Of a stretch of 18,247 bases of DNA, positions 13,282 to 18,247 are shown piece by piece (the stretch's first letter is position 1; each line of letters opens with the position of its first letter). The notes under the pieces were generated by a model, which worked only from the letters and a program-made list of their open reading frames with translations, searched no databases and was not told the origin of the DNA. A program made the translations under genes and the position numbers. This DNA is from DASUBN01 sp035691665 (lineage in GTDB: Bacteria; Pseudomonadota; Gammaproteobacteria; Natronospirales; REEB76). The DNA lies in NCBI GenBank assembly GCA_035691665.1, contig DASSIS010000159.1, forward strand, positions 1 to 18,247, in the 5' to 3' direction.

Positions 13282-16143
13282 TCAGAACTTGGCGTTGAGG
13301 CTCACCACGTACTGACGACCCGTCTTGTACTCATCCGCCAACTCCGTATGACTACCAACATACTGGTAGTACGTGGAGTTCAGCAGGTTGATCGCGTTCA
13401 GGTTCACCGTCAGGTAGCTGTTGATGGCATAGCCCGCCGCCGCATCCAGCTCCTTGAAGGCATCGGTGTAGGTGGACGGGGCGCCGGCCACATAACCGCC
13501 CGCCAGGTAGCTGCTGCGGTAGCTGTAGGCGATGCTGGCGTTGAAGCCGTACTTCTCGAAGTAGGGGCTGATGGCGTAGGTGTTCTTCGAGTTATAGGGC
13601 AGAGCGTTGCCACTGCTCGTAGTAGCGTCCGAGTAAGTGTAGTTCGCCCGCACGCCGAAGCCGGTGTCGGCGAAACCCTGCTGGTAGCTCACCGCGAAAC
13701 CCTTCACCGTGGCGGTACCGCCGTCCACCGGCTGGGTCACGCTGTACTGGCAGAGGCCCGCTGCGGTGCACTGGCCCGTGGCCACGAGCCCTTTACCCGG
13801 TCCGGCCTGGAATCCCGGCAGGGTCCAGGAACCGTTGATGTGCTCCTGGGTGGCGGCCGCGTTCACGATGTAGTTGCGGATGTCCTTGTAGAACAGCGAG
13901 CCGGCCAAGGCGGAATCCGGCGCGAAGTACCACTCGTAAGAGCCATCCAGGTTCCAGGACTTGTAGGGGCTCAGGTTCGGGTTACCGGCCGCGGCCGTGA
14001 GCACCGTGTCGTTGGCCTCGAAGTAGGGCGCTAGCTGGTTGTACGGGGCGAAGGCGATGGTCTCGGACAGTGCACCGCGTACCACCGTGTCTGGCGCCAT
14101 GTCCCAGGCGATGTTGGCGGCGGGCAACACGTTGGTGTGGGTGCTGCTCAGAGTCTCCCAGCCGAAACCCGTCGGGAACGGCGTGCAGCTGGCCAAGGTA
14201 TCAGCCGAGATGCAAGGCGAAGGCACGTTGAAGCCCTGAGAGGTGATCTTGGTCTGGATCACGCGCGCGCCCACGTTGCCGTGGACCGGGCCCTGCACGA
14301 AGTCACCCTGCACGTAGCCGGCGGTGTCCTCCTGCACGATGTTCCAGGTGTTGTTCCAATAGGTGTTGGCATCCGGCTTGCCCGGATAGTTCGGGCTCGC
14401 CGACAGGGGGTTGGCATTGGCGATGGCCTGGAAGCCCGCGGTCTGGACGTGGGAGACCATGCTCTGGGACAGGCCCAGGTCAGACATGCCCTTGAGGTCG
14501 CTCAGACCCCCGAAGCCGATCTGATCCAGGGTCTTGGTGCCGAAGCCGCCATAGTTGTAATCGGCCTGGCTCTCCCAGTGGCCCGCGTAGCGGAAGCCCA
14601 CCCGCAGGGCGTTGAAAACACCGTCCAGATCCTTGGTGTAGTCACCCTGGAAGTAGGTATCGCGCGCTGCATAGGGCAGCAGGCTGTGGTTGCCGCCCCA
14701 AGCATGATCCGCCCAATAAGCCGGATCGTTGGCCGTGGTCGGGTTGGTGAAAGTGAAGCCCTGGCCCAGGTTCCAGCTGAAGCTGTCCTCGTACGCGATC
14801 TCCTTCAGGGTCTGGGTGATGGAGTTAGTGGAATCGCTCACGCCCGCCTGGGTGGTGAGGTTCCAGTCATAGCCGCTGTACTTGGTGCGCCAGTCCACGC
14901 CCTGGGTGGTGATCTCCGACTCGCGGGCGAAGTTGTCGGAATAGGTGATCGCATCGGTTCCACCGACGCCCGCGGTGTCACCCTTGATCACCGTACCGGG
15001 TTTGGCCGTGCTGGCACCCTGGGTGACGATGCCGTCCACCACGTCACCGAGGCTGGTGATGCCGCCCGGCGCAGAGGTGGTGAAAGCATAGGTGGACTGG
15101 TTGGTGTTGGCCAGGTCATCCACCATGTACATCAGGGACACGGTGCTCTCGAAGTTGTCCGTGGGCCGGAACTGGATGTTGCTGAACACCCCGTTGCGCC
15201 GTTCCACCTGGTTGAAGTTGGCGGCAGAGAGTTCGTTCGGCAGCACGTCGGTGCCCTTGACCGCACCGCTGTTGATCAGGTTCTGCACATAGTTGTTGCC
15301 GGCCGTGGTGGCGGCCGCAGCTACGGCTGACAAGGGCGTATAGCCGTAGTTCTCCATGCCCTGGCGGCTCACCACTTCCTCGTAGTGTTGCAGGGAGACG
15401 TCCGCGCCGAAGGTGCTGTCGTCGTTCTTGTAGCTATAGAAGCCCGACGCGATCGGCTTCCCCTGGCTCACGAGGTCGTTGTAGTTGTAACCCACCGAGC
15501 CCGCGGTGGTGTTGGTCTTGAGGCTGAGCGGATCGGCGGTGTGCATGATGATGGTGCCGCCGAGACTCCCTTCAGGAAGCCGCGCCTCGGGGCTCTTGTA
15601 GACCTCCACCTTGCCCACGAGCTCGGAAGGCAGCAGGGAGAAGTTGAAACCGCGGTTCGGGCTGTCGCCGAACAGCCACATGGCCTGGGCCACGGGGTGG
15701 CCGTCCAGGAGGCTGAGGTTGAGGCTGGGGTCGAGGCCGTCGATGCTGACGCGCTGGGTGGCCGGCATGCTGTGGTCCAGGGTCACGCCCGGAATCAGCG
15801 CCAGGGCTTCCGCCACGTTGGTGGTGGGGAACTTGCCGATGTCGGTGGCGGTCACCGCGTCCACCACCGCGTCCGCGGTGCGCTTGGTCTGCAGCGAGGC
15901 GGCGAGGCTGGCGCGGATGCCGACCACGGAGACCTCACCCAGGGTCATGGTGTTGGGCTGCTCCTTGTTGTTCTTCTGGTCGGTGCCGGAGCCGGCCTGG
16001 GTGCCGGTGTCCTGGGTCGCGGGCGGCGTGCTCGCCTGGGTCGTGTCGCTCGGGGTGTTGTCGCCCCGGGCGGCGGTCGCCAGCGCGAGGCATAGGCCCG
16101 CGATGAGACTCAGCGGTAATGCGATCTTCTTACGGTAATTCAT
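13282..16143 (-). CDS. TonB-dependent outer-membrane receptor, Xanthomonas-type, probably for a carbohydrate
   Basis: A 953-residue outer-membrane transporter energised by TonB-ExbBD. A signal peptide (hydrophobic residues 7-24, cleavage about 23-27) is followed by a Thr/Gln/Ser-rich linker to about residue 65. Then comes TLGEVSVVGIRASL, as in the receptor group of Xanthomonads and Caulobacter. The plug spans about 85-205, with TATDIGKFPTTNVAEALALI, RVSIDGLDPSLN and EGSLGGTIIM. The rest is a long beta-barrel ending in VVSLNAKF, with the C-terminal Phe needed for barrel assembly. Two cysteine pairs (PCISADTLASC and QCTAAGLCQ) probably close disulfide loops outside the cell. The ATG has GGGGAG 6 nt upstream. 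It follows glk by 101 bp on the same strand, which suggests a sugar substrate; which sugar cannot be read from the sequence. Confidence 0.92.
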   Translation of the reverse strand: MNYRKKIALPLSLIAGLCLALATAARGDNTPSDTTQASTPPATQDTGTQAGSGTDQKNNKEQPNTMTLGEVSVVGIRASLAASLQTKRTADAVVDAVTATDIGKFPTTNVAEALALIPGVTLDHSMPATQRVSIDGLDPSLNLSLLDGHPVAQAMWLFGDSPNRGFNFSLLPSELVGKVEVYKSPEARLPEGSLGGTIIMHTADPLSLKTNTTAGSVGYNYNDLVSQGKPIASGFYSYKNDDSTFGADVSLQHYEEVVSRQGMENYGYTPLSAVAAAATTAGNNYVQNLINSGAVKGTDVLPNELSAANFNQVERRNGVFSNIQFRPTDNFESTVSLMYMVDDLANTNQSTYAFTTSAPGGITSLGDVVDGIVTQGASTAKPGTVIKGDTAGVGGTDAITYSDNFARESEITTQGVDWRTKYSGYDWNLTTQAGVSDSTNSITQTLKEIAYEDSFSWNLGQGFTFTNPTTANDPAYWADHAWGGNHSLLPYAARDTYFQGDYTKDLDGVFNALRVGFRYAGHWESQADYNYGGFGTKTLDQIGFGGLSDLKGMSDLGLSQSMVSHVQTAGFQAIANANPLSASPNYPGKPDANTYWNNTWNIVQEDTAGYVQGDFVQGPVHGNVGARVIQTKITSQGFNVPSPCISADTLASCTPFPTGFGWETLSSTHTNVLPAANIAWDMAPDTVVRGALSETIAFAPYNQLAPYFEANDTVLTAAAGNPNLSPYKSWNLDGSYEWYFAPDSALAGSLFYKDIRNYIVNAAATQEHINGSWTLPGFQAGPGKGLVATGQCTAAGLCQYSVTQPVDGGTATVKGFAVSYQQGFADTGFGVRANYTYSDATTSSGNALPYNSKNTYAISPYFEKYGFNASIAYSYRSSYLAGGYVAGAPSTYTDAFKELDAAAGYAINSYLTVNLNAINLLNSTYYQYVGSHTELADEYKTGRQYVVSLNAKF

Positions 16144-16200
16144 GACGCTCTCCCCTCATGGTCAAGCCATGTTGCAGATGTTGGGCGATGGCAATGGCGG

Positions 16201-16219
16201 CCGGCGCTCGCAACGCCGG
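16201..16219 (-). other. Hairpin in the glk / TonB-receptor spacer
   Basis: CCGGCG at 16201-16206 pairs with CGCCGG at 16214-16219 across a 7-nt loop, extendable by a G-T pair on the outside. It lies 26 nt past the glk stop and about 58 nt before the receptor start on the minus strand. It could protect a processed mRNA end or reduce read-through, and would explain different expression of a kinase and an abundant receptor from one transcript. Confidence 0.3.
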
Positions 16220-16244
16220 TCCGCCGCCGGTATCGACGCGGTCA

Positions 16245-17261
16245 TCACTCATCTTCAAGGCTCTCCAGGTACCAGCCGGCGGCGCCGATCACGCCGAGCT
16301 GCCCGTGTTCCATCAGTCGTACAGGGATCCGCTCCAGGAAGGCGCGCATGCGCCCCTTGTCCAGGAAGCGAGTCACGAAGCGGCTCTTCACCAGGAAGTC
16401 GTGCATGCCCGGCAGGATGCCGCCGGTGAGGTAGACCCCGCCACGGGCGCCGTAGAGCAAGGCCAGGTTGCCGACGAAGCCCCCGAGCAAGGCGCAGAAC
16501 ATCTCCAGGGTCTCGTGAGCCACGGGGTCGCTGCCGTCCAGGGCGCCGACGGTGATGGCCTCGGGTGTGGCGGCCTGGGCGGTGCGGCCGTGGAGCTGGC
16601 TGAGCACACCGTAGAGCGTGACCATGCCGGGGCCGCAGAGGATGCGTTCGTGGGAGACGTAGTCGCCCGCCTTGGCGAGGGCGGCGAGCACCTCGCGCTC
16701 GCGGGCGTCGCCCGGCGCGAGACTCGTCTGGCCCGCTTCGGTGGCGAGCACCACGCTGCGTTTCTTGCCGGGGATGCACACCGCCGAGCCCAAGCCCGTG
16801 CCGGGGCCCACCACGATGAGCGGGCCCGAGCCGATCTCGGGACCGGCCAGGAGCGTGGTCTTGGCCGGGTCCAATTGGCTCGCAGCGTGGGCCACGGCCT
16901 CGAAGTCGTTGATGATGGAGAGCGCCTCGATACCGAGGCTCTGCCGCAGGGTCGCTTCCGACACCTGCCAGGGCAGGTTGTAGTTGATGACCTTGCCGTC
17001 GATGACGTAACCGGCCACGGCGAGCGCGCAGCTCTTCACCGGGACCTTGGCTTCCTTCGCGATGAAGTCGCGCAGGATGTCGGCGAGCTCGGGATAATCG
17101 CCGCACAGGTACTTGCGGTAGGCGAGGATCTTCACCGCCGAGCCGCGCTCGCGCTGCACCAGCCCGATGCGCGCATAGGTGCCGCCGACGTCAGCCGAGA
17201 TGAACGGCGCGTCCTTCAAAGCCGCGCTCTTGGGTTGTGATTGGCGGATCAACTCGACCAA
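16245..17261 (-). CDS. glk: Glucokinase, bacterial Glk family
   Basis: Glk phosphorylates glucose with ATP in the cytoplasm. The 338-residue product (E. coli Glk is about 321) has the phosphate-binding ISADVGGTYARIGLV near the start, the glucose-binding INDFEAVAHAA with its catalytic Asp, the adenosine-region loop VVGPGTGLGSAV, and LLYGARGGVYLTGGILPGM near the end. It lacks the zinc-binding cysteine motif of ROK kinases. No ATG exists near the start. I choose TTG at 17261 because GGAGG (complement of 17271-17275) stands 9 nt upstream; the GTG at 17348 would place the operator at 17331-17344 inside the gene. Homologs in some bacteria act as GlcNAc kinases, so the substrate is not certain. It is divergent from a sugar symporter and followed by a TonB receptor. 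Confidence 0.88.
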   Translation of the reverse strand: MVELIRQSQPKSAALKDAPFISADVGGTYARIGLVQRERGSAVKILAYRKYLCGDYPELADILRDFIAKEAKVPVKSCALAVAGYVIDGKVINYNLPWQVSEATLRQSLGIEALSIINDFEAVAHAASQLDPAKTTLLAGPEIGSGPLIVVGPGTGLGSAVCIPGKKRSVVLATEAGQTSLAPGDAREREVLAALAKAGDYVSHERILCGPGMVTLYGVLSQLHGRTAQAATPEAITVGALDGSDPVAHETLEMFCALLGGFVGNLALLYGARGGVYLTGGILPGMHDFLVKSRFVTRFLDKGRMRAFLERIPVRLMEHGQLGVIGAAGWYLESLEDE

Positions 17262-17330
17262 ACCCGTTCGCCTCCGTCCGTATGCCCTTGGCCTGCTCTG
17301 TGCAGGGCGGGCCGAAGTGTGATAGAAAAA

Positions 17331-17344
17331 TGACAACGTTGTCA
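17331..17344. promoter_or_regulatory. Perfect 14-bp palindrome, LacI-family-type operator
   Basis: TGACAACGTTGTCA at 17331-17344 is perfectly self-complementary with a central CG, the classic form of a LacI/GalR-family operator. It covers the TTGACA that would be the glk -35 element, so a repressor here would block glk and could also act on the divergent symporter. From memory it is very close to sites reported for the N-acetylglucosamine repressor of Xanthomonads (TGACA-RCGY-TGTCA form); I cannot check this here. The regulator gene is not in the window. Confidence 0.7.
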
Positions 17345-17530
17345 ACACGAGCCAAGAAACGGGAGTACACTCCGGCCGGACAGCGGTTCATCCCGCTCCG
17401 TGGGGAGTTAGATTGCAGAATTTGATGAAATAGATATATAAATCAAATAATTATATTTGAATCCGATCTTGAAGCCTGAGAATACAGCCGGAGCTTTGTT
17501 AAGCTGGACCCCCAGGCCCAGCGCGGGGAT

Positions 17531-17590
17531 GACAGGCCGGACAGGACAAGACAGGACATGCCTGTCGCGTGGATGAGACAGATTTTGTCC
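17531..17590. repeat. Phased GACAGG hexamer array upstream of the symporter gene
   Basis: GACAGG occurs at 17531-17536, 17540-17545 and 17550-17555, and its complement CCTGTC at 17561-17566, giving starts 9, 10 and 11 bp apart. The last two units also form a hairpin (GACAGG / CCTGTC, 5-nt loop). Further related pieces are GACAG at 17577-17581 and TTGTCC at 17585-17590, the latter complementary to GGACAA at 17544-17549. The near-helical spacing puts all units on one face of the DNA. Confidence 0.5.
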
Positions 17591-17620
17591 GGGTTTTGGA
17601 CCCGGGAACCGGAGGCCGAC

Positions 17621-18247
17621 ATGCCATTCGCAGACGCGGGATCCAAGCGCAACCCCTGGGGGCCGATCCTCGCCATCGGCGCGCTGTTCTTCATCTTCGG
17701 CTTCGTCACCTGGCTCAACGGCCCGCTGATCGCCTTCGTGCAGGTGGCCTTCGACGTGAGCGACGTGAGCGCCTTCCTCATCCCCCTGGCGTTCTATCTC
17801 TCCTACTTCTTCCTGGCCATCCCCTCCTCCTGGATTCTCAAGGCCGCGGGCATGAAGAAGGGCATGGCGCTCGGCCTCTTCGTGATGGCGGTGGGTGCGC
17901 TGCTCTTCGGGCAGTTCGCCTCGATGCGCGTCTTCGCCGGCGCGCTCACGGGCCTGTTCGTCATCGGTGGAGGCCTCGCGCTCCTGCAGACCGCGGCCAA
18001 CCCCTACATCAGCATCTTGGGGCCCATCGAGAGCGCTGCCCAGCGCGTCGCGCTCATGGGCATCTGCAACAAGACGGCCGGCGCGCTCGCGCCCCTGGTG
18101 CTCGGCGCCCTGGTGCTGCGCGGCATGGATTCCATCCAGCAGCAGGTGCAGGCTGCCGCCACGCCGCAAGCCCGCGATGCGGTGTTGACGGCCTTCGCCA
18201 ACCACATCCACCTGCCCTACATGGTGATGGCAGGCGTGTTGGCCGTG
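17621..18247 (+). CDS. Sugar:H+ symporter, MFS, FucP/GluP/NagP family (3' truncated by window)
   Basis: The first 209 codons of an inner-membrane sugar transporter of the major facilitator superfamily. At least five helices are visible, at about 15-41, 50-73, 80-100, 103-128 and 143-168. Family signatures are FFIFGFVTWLNGPLI at 23-37, LQTAANPYISILGPIESAAQ at 122-141 and MGICNKTAGALAPLVLG at 146-162, which place it with L-fucose, glucose/galactose and N-acetylglucosamine symporters. The substrate cannot be read from this half alone. The ATG at 17621 has GGAGG 5 nt upstream and begins MPFADAGSKRNPWGPIL, a normal start for the family. The frame stays open to the last base, so about half of the expected roughly 420 residues is missing. 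Divergence from glk across a shared operator suggests uptake of the sugar that this kinase phosphorylates. Confidence 0.92.
   Translation, partial: MPFADAGSKRNPWGPILAIGALFFIFGFVTWLNGPLIAFVQVAFDVSDVSAFLIPLAFYLSYFFLAIPSSWILKAAGMKKGMALGLFVMAVGALLFGQFASMRVFAGALTGLFVIGGGLALLQTAANPYISILGPIESAAQRVALMGICNKTAGALAPLVLGALVLRGMDSIQQQVQAAATPQARDAVLTAFANHIHLPYMVMAGVLAV

Larger units (their letters stand above)
17262..17620. promoter_or_regulatory. Divergent regulatory region between glk and the sugar symporter
   Basis: These 359 bp have no gene. From the glk side: a small leader dyad (CCTGC 17292-17296 / GCAGG 17302-17306); a possible glk promoter with TTGACA (complement of 17340-17345) and TATCAC (complement of 17319-17324), although the 15-bp spacing is short; the LacI-type palindrome at 17331-17344 overlapping that -35; an AT-rich island at about 17408-17463 in otherwise GC-rich DNA, holding TATAAA at 17437-17442 and TATATT at 17452-17457 as possible -10 boxes for the symporter; a GACAGG repeat array at 17531-17566; and the symporter Shine-Dalgarno GGAGG at 17611-17615. 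Confidence 0.55.

Noticed and set aside
14137..15330. Long plus-strand open frame of 397 codons within the TonB-receptor gene
   Set aside because: The minus-strand frame encodes a complete receptor with signal peptide, plug and C-terminal Phe. The antisense frame has only low-complexity Gly/Val/Ala/Arg sequence and no credible start signals.
17318..17335. CRP/Clp-type site (TGTGA at 17318-17322 followed by TGACA)
   Set aside because: Only one half site fits; the second half is not TCACA at the right spacing.
16245..17348. Glucokinase starting at GTG 17348
   Set aside because: It would place the LacI-type palindrome inside the gene and add 29 residues not seen in the family; TTG at 17261 has a good Shine-Dalgarno.
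17408..18211. Open frame of 267 codons on the minus strand, His/Glu/Gly-rich
   Set aside because: It is antisense to the sugar symporter, whose plus-strand frame has family motifs, helices and a ribosome binding site. The odd composition is what the complement of a hydrophobic GC-rich gene gives.
1..18247. Mobile element, phage defence, CRISPR or biosynthetic island
   Set aside because: I looked for transposase, integrase, terminal repeats, regular spacer arrays and tRNA genes on both strands and saw none. Apart from the few genes of unknown function, the window is core metabolism and transport.

Overview
The window looks like a chromosomal segment of a GC-rich Gammaproteobacterium, most likely near the Xanthomonadales. 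I base this on the order cysJ-cysI-cysH, convergent cysB, cysG-cysK, on a long TonB-dependent receptor of the Xanthomonas sugar-receptor type, and on the sugar genes beside it. This placement is inference from gene content; there is no rRNA or other marker gene here. I found no tRNA, rRNA, insertion sequence, CRISPR array or prophage gene, and no abrupt change in coding style.

Layout. Positions 2-6439 hold an assimilatory sulfate reduction block. It has the 3' end of cysJ, then cysI and cysH almost fused to it (1-nt gap, then an ATGA overlap). A CysB-type LysR regulator converges on cysH and overlaps its end. Beyond a 285-bp divergent intergenic region come cysG (siroheme, the cofactor of CysI) and cysK (captures the sulfide as cysteine). 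The block therefore covers PAPS to sulfite to sulfide to cysteine, plus cofactor supply and the regulator. Positions 6486-9620 hold four accessory genes: a secreted GH18 chitinase with a -10 box so close to its ATG that the mRNA should be leaderless; a secreted lipocalin-like protein divergent from a CGNR zinc-finger protein, with an inverted repeat between them; and a small two-helix membrane protein of unknown function behind a structured 130-nt leader.

Positions 9640-11229 (minus strand) carry a tandem pair of paralogous DoxX-like membrane proteins. Positions 11382-17261 (minus strand) carry sugar genes reading glk, a TonB-dependent receptor, gnd (short, probably NAD type) and pgl, with gnd and pgl overlapping by ATGA. 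A FucP/GluP/NagP-type sugar:H+ symporter starts at 17621 on the plus strand and runs off the window. It is divergent from glk, and the 359 bp between them contain a perfect LacI-type palindrome, an AT-rich island and a phased hexamer array.

How it may fit together. The chitinase could release GlcNAc or chito-oligosaccharides, the TonB receptor could import a sugar across the outer membrane, the symporter across the inner membrane, and the ROK-unrelated Glk-type kinase could phosphorylate it. Gnd and Pgl would supply part of the oxidative pentose phosphate route; zwf is not in the window. The link to chitin is a guess from neighbourhood and operator type. I see no clearly undescribed multi-gene system. 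The most interesting material is regulatory DNA (glk/symporter interval, structured leader at 9043-9146, competing hairpins at 13195-13237) and the unknown membrane proteins.
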